Source of the DNA: Siphonodentalium dalli
Lineage: Eukaryota; Mollusca; Scaphopoda; Gadilida; Siphonodentaliidae
NCBI GenBank assembly: GCA_032622095.1
Contig: CP136061.1
Coordinates: 14,215,287 to 14,279,286, forward strand
Direction: 5' to 3'
DNA: 64,000 nt
Shown here: positions 45,655 to 57,699 of the stretch, in pieces
Layout of the letters: each line of letters opens with the position of its first letter
Numbering within the stretch: position 1 is the stretch's first letter
Notes under the pieces: generated by a model
Told to the model about the DNA's origin: nothing
Databases searched by the model: none
Seen by the model: the letters and a program-made list of their open reading frames with translations, nothing else
Made by a program: the position numbers and the translations under genes

Positions 45655-46112
45655 GGCGAGGCTCAATGCGAAGCTATATGTGTAACACCAGGGCTCGTAT
45701 TCACCAACTGAGGTTATATATGCAAGGCTGTTTATACAGGACGCGACTCAATGCGAAGCTATCTGTGTAACACCAGGGCTCGAATTCACCAACTGAGTTT
45801 ATATATTGTCCAGGCAGTTTATACCTGGCGAGGGTCAACGCGAAGCTATCTGTGTAACACCAGGGCTCGTATTCACCAATTGGGTTTATATATAGTCCAG
45901 GTAGCTTATGCCGGGCGCGGCTCAACGCGAAACTATATGTGTAACACCAGGGCTCGTACTCACCAACTCGGTTTATATATTGTCCAGGTAATTTATACCG
46001 GACGATGCTCAACGCGAAGCTATCTGTGTTACACCAGGGCTCGTATTCACCAACTGGGTTTATATATAGTTCAGGTAGCTTACGCCGGGCGCGGCTCAAT
46101 GCGATGTGGTCA
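45655..46112. repeat. 87-bp tandem repeat, about five units
   Basis: GCGAAGCTATCTGTGTAACA + CCAGGGCTCGTATTCACCAA + CTGGGTTTATATATAGTCCA + GGTAGCTTA(T/C)GCCGGGCG. 87 is 3 x 29, hence ORFs on both strands with 29-residue repeats. Confidence 0.92.
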
Positions 46113-46269
46113 TCGATATGATAACAACTGACTATTGTTTATCGCCGTTCCCTAGCAGTATACACACTTTGTGTATTGCAATTATAAACAGCGTTGTGTG
46201 TACTAACGTCCACCTTCCAGAAAATAAAGATACGGGATGAATCTACCTGTCCAATTATAGCTTTAACAC

Positions 46270-46387
46270 TCATTCCAAAGAAGGATTCAGTCCGAATCTT
46301 AACAGCTAACCGAGGATTATATATGGTGACTGTTCGCGATTCAGTCCGAAACTTAACAGCCAACTGTGGATTTTATCTGGTGACTGT
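46270..46387. repeat. 57-bp doublet, GATTCAGTCCGAA type
   Basis: GATTCAGTCCGAA(T/A)CTTAACAG + GGTGACTGT occurs twice (46285, 46342). After the second GGTGACTGT the expected continuation TCGCGATTCAG is displaced to 47131, beyond the inserted element at 46388-47128. Confidence 0.85.
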
Positions 46388-47128
46388 AACTCGTCGTGTG
46401 AGAACTATAATGTCGTAACTCACATTTTCAACTTTCCGAGAAAATGAAGTTTGAAGTTTTCAGTCAACATTTCTCATAATGTTGACAAAGAATGACGTAT
46501 TGTTGAATTTATCCCAATGAAAATTGGCATTAGCTGTCAATTGAACCACATATTTTTTTCTGATTAAAAGGTGTTTACTCCCAGGTTTTCTTTTAAAAAG
46601 CAATAACTTGTTTGGAGATACGACATTTTTGCGTACGCCAACGACGATTGGTTTCCGTGCAAAAAGGAAGTTGGGCTAATAAATACAGATTAAGCTAAAT
46701 ATGGTGGCAATCGTATGTGTCTATGAACTAAAAAGTAAATATTCTACATTATGAATATTCAGTAATGTGCATCATCATACAGAAATTTGTGGAACAATCA
46801 CAAAATTTAAATCACCAAATGATCACGTGACTAACATGGAGATACGACCATATAGCACACATTTGATAATTTACAAACACGAAACAGAAGTCACGTGCAC
46901 AACCTGAAGAATCCGATTGGCTGATGTTGGACATACGACCTTATAGCACGAATAATTGTGAAGATCGCTGGAGATACGACATTTGTGTCACTGGTTTATG
47001 AGAATGTTTGCCATCCAATGCAAAAACAGTTTGGCCCATCGGATTGAACATTTTCTCAGGATTCGAATGATATCAAAAACTCATTTCCCGCCAAAATGGA
47101 GTTACGACATTATAGTTCTCACGCGACG
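46388..47128. mobile_element. TIR element inserted in the 57-bp doublet
   Basis: CGTCGTGTGAGAACTATAAT + GTCGTAACTC (46392) has its inverted copy at 47099-47128 with one mismatch. The flanks GGTGACTGT | TGTTCGCGATTCAG reconstitute the host tandem unit, with TGT on both sides as a possible 3-bp duplication. The interior repeats GGAGATACGAC-like phrases (46615, 46840, 46970, 47096), often followed by ATATAGCAC. No transposase. Confidence 0.7.
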
Positions 47129-47300
47129 TGTTCGCGATTCAGTCGTGAAGCGGTGTCTATGGACGCATGGCAACTCTAATAGATAGCCTGGTTCAATCAT
47201 ATCGCAGACAATGTGTGGATGTCGTATTCACGCTAGCGAATGTACCATAAGCGTTCACCCGCTACCAAATAAACTACCAGGTGTATATAATAAATCCGCG

Positions 47301-47320
47301 GGGGAGGGGGGGGGGGGGGC
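47301..47320 (+). repeat. G-rich homopolymer tract
   Basis: GGGGA followed by G14 directly before MITE-derived sequence. Confidence 0.9.
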
Positions 47321-47327
47321 TCTTGTG

Positions 47328-47550
47328 CCAATGCATTATCTTATATATGCGAATCGACCATAGGTCGCCTCGCATATATAAGAGAATGCATTGGCATAAC
47401 AATTTTCTATCATTTTTTTATATAAATGTTTCTTACATTTTTTAGGACATAACATAAAAAATATCCATTACCCTGCAGGAGGCCCCACACATATATAGAA
47501 GCATATAGAAGAGTGTCGTCTGCTCATGTGTGTCTGGGGCTCTGTATGGG
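47328..47550. mobile_element. Rearranged MITE family 2 remnant
   Basis: 67-bp palindrome at 47328-47394 (one substitution, CATTATC), an AT-rich spacer, then TTACCCTGCAGG and the GGCCCCACACATATATAGAA / TCTGGGGCTC hairpin. The order of parts differs from the copies at 2350 and 36820, so it is a recombined or truncated copy. Confidence 0.7.
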
Positions 47551-47589
47551 CTCTGTGTCGTGGACTTTCCCTCCATGTAAAACTAGCAA

Positions 47590-47645
47590 CGTCGTGATAT
47601 AGCCGTGGGTGCTGAAAGCGACGTTAAACCTCAATCAATAAATAT
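47590..47645 (+). repeat. SINE/RTE-like 3' tail
   Basis: GTGCTGAAAGCGACGTTAAA followed by CCTCAATCAATAAATA. Similar tails ending GACGTTAAAC...(CAAT)n close many short retroelements in molluscs; here only about 60-90 bp are recognisable. Confidence 0.45.
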
Positions 47646-47649
47646 ATTA

Positions 47650-50180
47650 TAAACCCAGCCTTGCACTCACCAACATAGATTATTATGTACACCGGGTAGT
47701 GATCAGGAACGTACCGGCGGGGTGAGGGGGGGGGCATCCCTGGTAGAGATTGATCGCACGATCTTTCTCCGAATCGAGAATCGCATCTTTCTTCGTCGTG
47801 CGGAGATTGGTTATATCTGATATTGGATTCTATTAATATATATGGGATACGTACCAGGCTATGGGCGCTGATTAAATGTTCTTTTGTATCGACATGTGTT
47901 ACATCATTTCAAGGTGATCACATTTTGATCTGATAAAGGCCTCGTGCCACGCCCCCACGTGCGATAAACGTTCCACCGATATCACATTTTATATCGTTTT
48001 TTTTTTTCGCAGGCACTTCAAGAATATCGGAAAATATTATTCGCCTTAACTACTAATCGTTTTACTGCTGAAAAGGTGCATTTCTCATCGAGTTAACTTG
48101 TCTACATATTTTGTAATTAGTTCTTCGTCTATTTACCTTGACCGAATTCCTTGTTGCGCCTAATATCAATCTTTGTATATTCGAGTGCTCGCTGACGGGT
48201 AGTTACTTCTTGTTGAGATAATATACTGTTTTTAAAGGGGTACTGTATGCCATTTTCAATAAATTCCCGGTAATAACACCGATCTAATATCGATAATATA
48301 TAGAAAAATAAGTAATTTGAGTGGAAGATGTATTCTGTGAACGTTCAAGTTAATCGGTTATCTTAAAATCAAAGTTAATAATTTGATATAAATTTAATTT
48401 ATGGCTGGAGCCATAAATTAAATTTCGAATTTCGGTGTACCAGACGTAATACAAATTAACTGAGGGATATAATTATATTTATAGTGGATTGGTAAACGCA
48501 TGGCACACATGATCGCGTAAAACTGTTGATACGGGGAGTAAACTCAAGCCACTCACTGACCAGGCTATGGTCTTACAATCTCGTCCAAATACGGATACGA
48601 TAGGCGAGAATCGCATGCGTTTTGATATGTCGATGCCGTCTGGAGAGTTTGGCGGGACCAGCATCCCGTCTCGATTTGCTCAGTCTACCCTTGATGCTAT
48701 AAAGTGGTAGCCGCGGGCGCTTATATATAGAGTTGTTTTTATGAGCCATCAGGCAATTTGGTTCGAGACCATGGCCTTGACAATTTTTTACCATGCCAAC
48801 AACAATTACATATCTCTAGAAATCACAAATTTCAAAATAGATATCTGAGCACTCTGAGCTTTGATGGGTGGGTCCTCGACTCTAATCAAATAGTTTTACC
48901 CCCCAAAGCCAAAGAAATAGTTTGGGAGCGTTAATTCGGATTATGCATCTTTAATAAACAGTTCTGGTCAATTAGAATAATTGAGTATGAGTATATTCAA
49001 AGTTATTTATGATATAAATAAAATAAATACCTATATTGTTCGCTTTGTACGACTCGTGATATTGAGCGCCATAACAATAGACGTGGATTTATGCGTATGC
49101 AGTTACTCGTAATCGCTTCGCTGCGCTCCGCGATTGTTTTTATGAGCCATCAGGCCCCCGCGGCAGCGGTCGCTGGCGCGACCTGACTGCCTCGATATCA
49201 ATTTGAAAAAGGGGTGACGTTGCTTAACGCGCCTGCGGTCTTAGACATATTCGCATGCGATGCTGAGTCACGCGGGACACGGCAAACTAAATCGCGCGCA
49301 AATTGGCTTGCGATTTTTCAGCATCCCACCCCATTTGGCATGCGATAGCGTTTGTACTAGGTGCACTGACTAGTGACTAGTATACAACAACTTAAATTAA
49401 TATGGGACTAGTATGCATATAATATAACTTTTATTTGAAACATTTGCTTGAAAACTGTACACAAAATTGCTCGATAATGACAATTTGTATTTTTGCATTC
49501 CGACTAATTTACCATCCGTAACATTACTTCGTACTCAACAGACTTTCAAATAGTGGGAAAAGGTTATCTTATTCTACGACTCAAAGATTACAGGAACCAA
49601 CAACAACATTTGAGTAATAATAAAACAACATATTATATATAAAACTATGAACATGACTCTGAATGTTGCCAAAATCGCCGCCATTCAATTTACTCCATGA
49701 ATTGTTGATTGTTCGCCCATCAAGTGGATTCATTAAAAGCTGACTACTTTGGTTGATGGGTGGAAAGTGATTTGGCAATGACATTCGAGGTACACCTGAA
49801 TTTTTTGCATCAAATATCGAATGACGCGACATTGTAATATTTAGAACAGAATGCGCCCTGTTGGTTTCTTGGTGCACGTGCACCAATGCACCAACAAATG
49901 CATAATTAGTGTAAATTGTATAAAAGAAGTTATAATTGGTTTTATTTATATTGTATATATGTACTGATTTGAACGGCTTTGGCGATTAAGACAACTAATT
50001 GATTTTTGTAAACGCAAACGCCATCAATGCATGCATCAATGCATGCATATCTCTTCAATCATGTCTTTGAATTAAAAAGAGAATATTTTTCAGACAATAG
50101 GTAAGCATGTTAGATAGTGCACTAGTGAGGCACTTGACAAACAATTACAGATCTATTTCCAGTGTGTTTTGGCATGAGTT
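47650..50180. other. Non-coding DNA with dispersed fragments
   Basis: No gene recognised. 48390-48425 is a perfect palindrome (17-bp arms AAATTTAATTTATGGCT, 2-nt loop). TTGTTTTTATGAGCCATCAG occurs at 48733 and 49135. 48815-48960 is a dispersed repeat shared with 54970-55115 (AAAGCCAAAG, GGAGCGTTAATTCGGAT). Confidence 0.55.
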
Positions 50181-50187
50181 CATATTA

Positions 50188-50280
50188 AGTGTGGCTAGTG
50201 GCTACTACAGTCAGACAGTCATTACTGTGGTGATCATATTAAGTGTGGCCAGTGACTGCTACAGTCAGACAGTGGTTTTG
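50188..50280 (+). repeat. Repeat doublet flanking the trinucleotide tract
   Basis: CATATTAAGTGTGGC(T/C)AGTG + CTACAGTCAGACAGT occurs at 50180-50219 and 50226-50274, and once more at 50789-50830 beyond the (ATC)n tract, preceded each time by GTGATCATATTAAGTG-like sequence. Confidence 0.8.
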
Positions 50281-50398
50281 AAGTTGAATTGCTTTATTTC
50301 ACTCAATCATAATCTGTATGCAATACAGAGTGAAAAACGTATATACAGAGCTATTGTACACAATGTTAGTATGGCCGTAAGTGTCATTCGTCGTGTTC

Positions 50399-50701
50399 TT
50401 CGTCATCATCATCATCATCATCATCCTTATCATCGTCATCATCATCGTCATCATCACTATCGTCATCATCATCATCATCATCCTTATCATCGTCATCATC
50501 ATCGTCATCATCACTATCATCATCATCACCATCATCATCGTCGTCGTCGTCTTCGTCGTAATCATCATCAGCATCATCATCCTCATTTCCATCATCGTCG
50601 TCGTCGTCGACGTCGTCGTCATCTTCATCATCATCATCCTTGGCGCCGCCGTCGTCGTCGTGAGTGTTTCAACATCAGCATGTATATAGTCATTATCTTT
50701 G

Positions 50702-50733
<32 letters not shown>

Positions 50734-50785
50734 GTCATCCTCGTCATCGCCATCGTCATCATCGTTATCATTATCCTCGTCATCG
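50399..50785. repeat. (ATC)n/(GTC)n trinucleotide tract
   Basis: Almost pure TCA/TCG/TCC triplets over about 385 bp. All frames are open, giving poly-His, poly-Asp or poly-Ile/Val artefact ORFs. Confidence 0.97.
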
Positions 50786-50907
50786 GTGATCATATTAAGT
50801 GTGGCTAGTAGCTACTAGAGTCAGACAGTGGTGATCATATTTTGTTTATTTGGGTGATGTGCAGGGTTCCCAACGCCAATTTATTGGAACGATGATAACT
50901 ACCTTAA

Positions 50908-51295
50908 TTAACCCTTTACCCAACAGAAGGGCCCTGTGCCAATGCATTCTCTTATATATGCGAGTCGACCTTAGGTCGCCTCGCATATATAAGAGAATGC
51001 ATTGGCTTAACACATTAAAAATTATAAAATTGTTAAATAATGTAAGAAAAAATGGTAAAAAGTTTTTGTTTAGGCCAATGCATTCTCTTATATATGCGAG
51101 GCGACCTATGGTCGACTCGCATATATAAGAGAATGCATTGGCAAAGGGCATAACTGTAACTATCACAATTTGGTCAAGGAGCCGGTTCCAATGATATCCA
51201 TATGTGTATGGTTCTATTGAGACAGACCGAAGATATTTTAGGCTGTTGAAGCTTTATTTGGCCGGTTTTGACCGTTTTGTTGGGTAAAGGGTTAA
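50908..51295 (+). mobile_element. TTAA MITE, family 1, copy 3
   Basis: Ends TTAACCCTTTACCCAACA / TGTTGGGTAAAGGGTTAA, palindromes at 50939-51005 and 51075-51141, same orientation as the copy at 34799 and more than 95 percent similar to it. Confidence 0.92.
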
Positions 51296-51885
51296 TTCAA
51301 CGGTTTTGGCGCAAATACACTATGTTCTTCCAATTCATCAATACATGTATTATGTATATCTTCCGTTTGTTGCATGGCACGATCCATTTGAACTACTACC
51401 GTGACTCGTTGGACAGTTCCTGCTTTATTTAGAAGCATGTACTCATCTTGAGTGTGACCATATCGCTTGGCGGGTATTTGATTTCTGTCGCTAAGCGAGA
51501 ATAATTCAACTATTCAATAATTGGAAGATAATAATTACATACTAAGTAATATTTTTCGCTCACTTTTAAATTCGCGCACATTGAATTCGCACGGTCTACC
51601 TTATTAGCTGTTTTCTTGAGGCACACTGCCAGAGTCCTGAATAGAGTCTCCCTTTGGTGGTGGTGTCCAGCTAGGAACAAGACGGAAGTACCCAAGTACA
51701 GGAAATTCCATGTACATCTCTATTGAGTGGAAAGTTTCCGACTGATTTCAGCCCGAACAGTCGACAACAAGTATAGGATAATATTCGATTTTTAAAGTAA
51801 AAGTTGCAAATTTCACACTATAAATGCTTGTCGTGGAAAATCAAATTATCAGGACAATTCCAACCTATATTTGGTTTGAAATGTT
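51296..51885. other. Non-coding DNA, nothing recognised
   Basis: No gene, RNA or strong repeat seen. Confidence 0.5.
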
Positions 51886-53312
51886 CAATTATTGTTGTGT
51901 CAGGCCTGGAATTATTGTTGTGTCAGGCATGGAATTATCAACTGTGTCAGGCATGGAATTATTAACTGTGTCAGGCATGGAATTATTAACTGTGTCAGGC
52001 ATGGAATTATTAACTGTGTCAGGCATGGAATTATTAACTGTGTCAGGCATGGAATTATTAACTGTGTCAGGCATGGAATTATTAACTGTGTCAGGCATGG
52101 AATTATTAACTGTGTCAGGCATGGAATTATTAACTGTGTCAGGCATGGAATTATTAACTGTGTCAGGCATGGAATTATTAACTGTGTCAGGCATGGAATT
52201 ATTAACTGTGTCAGGCATGGAATTATTAACTGTGTCGGGCATGGAATTATTAACTGTGTCGGGCATGGAATTATTAACTGTGTCGGGCATGGAATTATTA
52301 ACTGTGTCAGGCATGGAATTATTAACTGTGTCAGGCATGGAATTATTAACTGTGTCAGGCATGGAATTATTAACTGTGTCAGGCATGGAATTATTAACTG
52401 TGTCAGGCATGGAATTATTAACTGTGTCGGGCATGGAATTATTAACTGTGTCAGGCATGGAATTATTAACTGTGTCGGGCATGGAATTATTAACTGTGTC
52501 AGGCATGGAATTATTAACTGTGTCAGGCATGGAATTATTAACTGTGTCAGGCATGGAATTATTAACTGTGTCAGGCATGGAATTATTAACTGTGTCAGGC
52601 ATGGAATTATCAACTGTGTCAGGCATGGAATTATTAACTGTGTCAGGCATGGAATTATTAACTGTGTCAGGCATGGAATTATTAACTGTGTCAGGCATGG
52701 AATTATTAACTGTGTCAGGCATGGAATTATTAACTGTGTCAGGCATGGAATTATTAACTGTGTCAGGCATGGAATTATTAACTGTGTCAGGCATGGAATT
52801 ATTAACTGTGTCAGGCATGGAATTATTAACTGTGTCAGGCATGGAATTATTAACTGTGTCAGGCATGGAATTATTAACTGTGTCAGGCATGGAATTATTA
52901 ACTGTGTCAGGCATGGAATTATTAACTGTGTCAGGCATGGAATTATTAACTGTGTCAGGCATGGAATTATTAACTGTGTCAGGCATGGAATTATTAACTG
53001 TGTCAGGCATGGAATTATCAACTGTGTCAGGCATGGAATTATTAACTGTGTCAGGCATGGAATTATTAACTGTGTCAGGCATGGAATTATTAACTGTGTC
53101 AGGCATGGAATTATTAACTGTGTCAGGCATGGAATTATTAACTGTGTCAGGCATGGAATTATTAACTGTGTCAGGCATGTAATTATTAACTGTGTCAGGC
53201 ATGGAATTATTAACTGTGTCAGGCATGGAATTATTAACTGTGTCAGGCATGGAATTATTAACTGTGTCAGGCATGGAATTATTAACTGTGTCAGGCATGG
53301 AATTATTAAGTG
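51886..53312. repeat. 24-bp minisatellite, about 59 units
   Basis: Unit GGAATTATTAACTGTGTCAG + GCAT, extremely homogeneous; variants are GTCGGGC (about five units, 52230-52485) and ATCAAC (51939, 52611, 53019). The first two units carry TTATTGTTG. 24 is a multiple of three and the unit has stop-free frames on both strands, so four overlapping ORFs of 450-520 codons are artefacts. Confidence 0.98.
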
Positions 53313-53327
53313 TTTTTTGAACAGTTT

Positions 53328-54190
53328 GGCTAACGTTGGCGTGGAGGGACAGAGAATAGGGGGTGGGGTAAGACGTCCGATAAATTGTAATGTGTCACGT
53401 TGGCGTGGAGGGACAGAGAATAGGGGGTGGGATAAGACGTCCGATAAATTATAATGTGTCATGTTGGTCTTGGGGGGACAGAGGAGAGGGTGGGGTTAAG
53501 ACATCCGATAAATTATAATGTGTCATGTTGGTCTTGGAGGGACAGAGGAGAGGGGGTGGGGTTAAGACATCCGATAAATTATAATGTGTCATGTTGGTCT
53601 TGGAGGGACAGAGGAGAGGGGGTGGGGTTAAGACATCCGATAAATTATAATGTGTCATGTTGGTCTTGGAGGGACAGAGGAGAGGGGGTGGGGTTAAGAC
53701 ATCCGATAAATTATAATGTGTCATGTTGGTCTTGGAGGGACAGAGGAGAGGGGGTGGGGTTAAGACATCCGATAAATTATAATGTGTCATGTTGGTCTTG
53801 GAGGGACAGAGGAGAGGGGTGGGGTTAAGACATCCGATAAATTATAATGTGTCATGTTGGTCTTGGAGGAACAGAGGAGAGGGGTGGGGTTAAGACATCC
53901 GATAAATTATAATATGTCATGTTGGTCTTGGAGGGACATAGGAGAGGGGTGGGGTTAAGACATCCGATAAATTATAATGTGTCATGTTGGTCTTGGAGGG
54001 ACAGAGGAGAGGGGGTGGGGTAAGACGTCCGATAAATTATAATGTGTCATGTTGGTCTTGGAGGGACAGAGGAGATGGGTGGGGTTAAGACATCCGATAA
54101 ATTATAATGTGTCATGTTGGTCTTGGAGGGACAGAGGAGAGGGGTGGGGTTAAGACATCCGATACATTATAATGTGTTATGTTGGTCTTG
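53328..54190. repeat. 65-67-bp minisatellite, about 13 units
   Basis: GATAAATTATAATGTGTCAT + GTTGGTCTTGGAGGGACAGA + GGAGAGGGGGTGGGGTTAAG + ACATCC. The first two units are a variant with GTTGGCGTGGAGGG and AGAGAATAGG. G-run length differs between units. Confidence 0.96.
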
Positions 54191-55225
54191 TTGATCGCGC
54201 GGTACTCGTGTACTAACTGATTAATTACTGTTAATTACATAAAATTAGTGGTTTGACGATTCGACTGTTTTTTTCCAACTCATCAATATCTCGAGTCTGC
54301 CACACATGTGGTTGTATGGGTGGGTCTGCGTTTTATAGCCGCCCTCTTATTATGCGGCATTATCAATCGAAGGGCATTTGTTTTTGTTCTGATTGACCAC
54401 TTTGAGCTAAAAAGTTATTAATTATGTACTTGGCAACGAAAAGCACTAATAATTAAATCCATTGGGACATATCCAGCTTGAGTTATTAGTGGGTAACCAG
54501 TCCAGGAACAAATTGGAGAAAAAAAATGTATACACATGCATAATTATTACTAAAAGGTAATTATACTTGGACGCTTGGCATATTACGCCACTTCTGAGAA
54601 ACACTTTTTTTCTGTTAAAAATACATATCCATTGTCATGAAGCGATACCACTTCTTTATATATTATTATTTAAAGGTACTCAATCCGATCTGAGGGTCGC
54701 ATATCATCAAGATACAACAACAACAACAACATTTCCTCAAAATACGCTTTAGTTATCAGAAGCGATTAATTGCAACAAAATAAAGCTAACCACTGTCATC
54801 TGTGGTATCACATTTTCAAAAAAACGTGTTATTTATCAACATTTTGTTCAACAAAATATGGCCGTATTATAAATTGAATATTCACATTTGTTTTTAGAGT
54901 TATCCATCTTCATCCGCAATTTTGACTGAGACCGTCAGTTTGACGGCGTGTTTCTGGGCCACAAATAATTGAACATCTCGAGAAATAACAAACTTCAAAA
55001 ATCGATATCTGATCACTTTGAGCCTCGACTCGAATCGATTATTTGTTACCCCCGAAGCCAAAGCAATGGTAATTTAGGAGCGTTAATTCGGATAATGTGC
55101 ATCTTTAACGATAACATCATTGAATTGAAACCGATAACACTAACCTGAAAACTCGAGCTACAACTTCAAAACCCGAGGGCGTTGAATGCTAAACAAACTG
55201 GCCACGGACGTGTGATATAAAGGCA
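54191..55225. other. Non-coding DNA with one dispersed repeat
   Basis: 54970-55115 matches 48815-48960 (see there). ACAACAACAACAACA at 54716 is a short microsatellite. No gene recognised. Confidence 0.5.
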
Positions 55226-55787
55226 GAGTAACCAGGGGGGGGGGGTGAACAAAAAATTTCCGGCACGTATGCCGGGGTGGGTGGGTGGTCAAAGCTAGCA
55301 ACAAGCAATTTTTTCCGCAACTAAAACAAAAATTTCCTGCTTGTTTTTTAGTGTTTTGGCAATGAGTTGGGCTTCAAAACCACTTTGAATGAGAGAAATA
55401 ATGTAATTCTAACTGGTAAACTGACTGCAGGCAGTTATCGTGCTGTATTTTGTTGCAAATTTTTAAATCCAAGATGGCCACTGGCAGCCATGTTTTTTTG
55501 GCCGAATGACCTCAAAATGACTCATTCCTATTTACCTGTCCATGTTAACATCCATGATAAATAGTATGCACAGAAATTCATATACACCTGTTTACAGTGA
55601 ATTTCCCCCCGCAAATCTCTGTTTTAGTGTTAAAAGGGGGGTGGGTGTCAAAAAATGGTCGGAAAAAACTGTCGAAAACGGAAAAAAATTTGGCGGTGGG
55701 GGTGGGTGGGTATAAAAAATGATCGAAAGGGAAAAAATGCCATACGTGCCTGAAATTTGTTTCCGACCCCCCCCCCCCTGGAGTAAC
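55226..55787. mobile_element. 548-bp TIR element with 7-bp target duplication
   Basis: GAGTAAC stands at 55226-55232 and 55781-55787. The element (55233-55780) has ends CAGGGGGGG / CCCCCCCTG, and about 45-bp imperfect TIRs continuing to GGCACGTATGCC / GCCATACGTGCC. CAGGG ends recall hAT elements, whose duplication is normally 8 bp. No transposase; non-autonomous. Confidence 0.75.
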
Positions 55788-56031
55788 CATATTTAGTTAT
55801 ATACCGCATGTAATTGTATTGTCCTCCAGAAAAAAAAACAATCTAACAAATTCCGAACAAATGGCCCCTTAACTTTAAAAAAAATGAAATCATTGTTGGA
55901 ACCCTGTTATAAAACTATTTTAAATGAAAAGAGCAACCACACAATCACACATACATTAACTCTTTCTATATCAAGTGGAGTCTCCCGCTTAAAGTGTACA
56001 TTGGAATGATTTAGTTTCATTTTGAGAGATC

Positions 56032-56366
56032 TTAACCCTTTACCCAACACACCGGTCTGTCTCAATAGAACCATACAAATATGGATATCATTGGAACCGG
56101 CTCATTGACCACATTGTGATAGTTACAGTTATGCCCTGTGCCAATGCATTCTCTTATATATGGGAGACGACCATAGGTCGCCTCGCATATATAAGAGAAT
56201 GCATTGGCCTACTTTTTACCATTTTTTCTTACATTCTTTAACAATTTGATAATTTTTAATGTGTTAAGCCAATGCATTCTCTTATATATGCGAGGCGACC
56301 TATGGTCGACTCGCATATATAAGAGAATGCATTGGCACAGGGCCGTTCTGTTGGGTAAAGGGTTAA
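56032..56366 (-). mobile_element. TTAA MITE, family 1, copy 4
   Basis: Ends TTAACCCTTTACCCAACA and TGTTGGGTAAAGGGTTAA, palindromes at 56141-56207 (one arm changed to TGGGAGAC) and 56269-56335. Shorter than the others because part of the TGTTGAAGCTTTATTTGGCC-type flank is deleted on the left side. Confidence 0.9.
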
Positions 56367-56439
56367 GGTGATAAAAGCAGACAACAGATAAATACAAGTG
56401 CAACAGGAGCCCTATTTATTGAGGCAAATGTTTAGATGG

Positions 56440-56930
56440 TCGGTTATTGAACTTATTATCTGAACATTCGATATGGTAACTACTAGTCAATGATGCTTTA
56501 GTATGGAAAGGGTTAAACTTACTATTTGAACATTTCCAATGGGATAACTAATCATCAATGATGCTTTAGTATTGAAAGGGTTAAACTTACTATTTGAACA
56601 TTTCCAATGGGATAACTAATCATCAATGATGCTTTAGTATTGAAAGGGTTAAACTTATTATCTGAACATTTCGTATGTGATAACTACTCACCAATGATGC
56701 CTTGGTATTGAAAGGGTTAAACTTATTATCTGAACATTTCCTATGGGATAACTACTCATCAATGATGCTTTAGTATAGAAAGGGTTAAACTTACTATTTG
56801 AACAGTTCCTATGGGATAACTACTCATCAATGATGCTTTAGTATAGAAAGGGTTAAACTTATTATCTGACCATTTCCTATGGGATAACTACTCATCAATG
56901 ATGCTTTAGTATAGAAAGTGTTAAACATTT
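56440..56930. repeat. 68-bp tandem repeat, about seven units
   Basis: GGGTTAAACTTA(C/T)TAT(T/C)TGAAC + ATTTCC(A/T)ATGGGATAAC + TACTCATCAATGATGCTTTA + GTAT(T/A)GAAA. A related single unit is visible at 36440-36520. Confidence 0.92.
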
Positions 56931-56989
56931 CCTATGTTAGATTAGGTGGAATGTCAATATACTGGAACAATGTTATTTTATTTTCCGTC

Positions 56990-57435
56990 TGAATTTCCAA
57001 ATGTCATTGATTCATGCATGAACTTTTATTTGCACCTGTCATTTATTCAGACCTGAACTTTTATTTGCACCTGTCATTGATTTAGACATGAACTTTTGTC
57101 GTTTAGAGAAGAACGTTTATTTGCACCTGTCATTGATTAAGTCATGAACTTTTATTTGCACCTGTCATTGATTCAGGCATGCACTTTTGTTTGCACAAGT
57201 TATTGATTCAGGCATGAACTTTTATTTGCACCTGTCATTGATTAAGTCATGATCTTTTATTTGCACCTGTCATTGATTCAGGCATGCACTTTTATTTGCA
57301 CAAGTTATTGATTCAGACATGAACTTGTATTTGCACCTGTCATTGATTCAGACATGAACTTTTATTTGCACCTGTCAAACTGAATGTCGCACCTGTCAAA
57401 CCGTATGTCGCACCTGTCAACCCGTATGTCGCCAC
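56990..57435. repeat. 35-bp tandem repeat, ~11 units, then 21-bp triplet
   Basis: CCTGTCATTGATTCAGACAT + GAACTTTTATTTGCA; some units have CAAGTTATTG in place of CCTGTCATTG. The last part switches to three units of CACCTGTCAAACCGTATGTCG-like 21-mers (57370-57432). Confidence 0.92.
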
Positions 57436-57699
57436 GTACCTCACATTTACTGTCACTTTGCGAAACATTTCTAACATAATACATCATCGTAAACATCGAC
57501 TCAAGGAGTCATAGCTATACGACACGAGCTGATTGGAAATTCACTTCAGAGGTATCCGCTGTGAGTACGTGATCAATCACGTGGATAACATGAGAAGTGG
57601 AGGCTGAGATCACGTGATCCATTACGGGAAAACACGAGAACTGAAGGTTGATATCACGTGATCCCGTCCACAGATGACTGATGATCCCAAAAAACACGA

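Noticed and set aside
45655-46131. Repeat protein with RSYLCNTRARIHQL units
   Set aside because: 87-bp repeat artefact (3 x 29); the minus strand is open as well.
48760-48775. tRNA B-box-like GGTTCGAGACC
   Set aside because: No A-box or cloverleaf around it.
50107-50808. His-rich and Asp-rich proteins
   Set aside because: Translation of an (ATC)n/(GTC)n microsatellite in different frames.
51824-53462. Four overlapping ORFs of 450-520 codons
   Set aside because: 24-bp repeat artefact; no frame is privileged.
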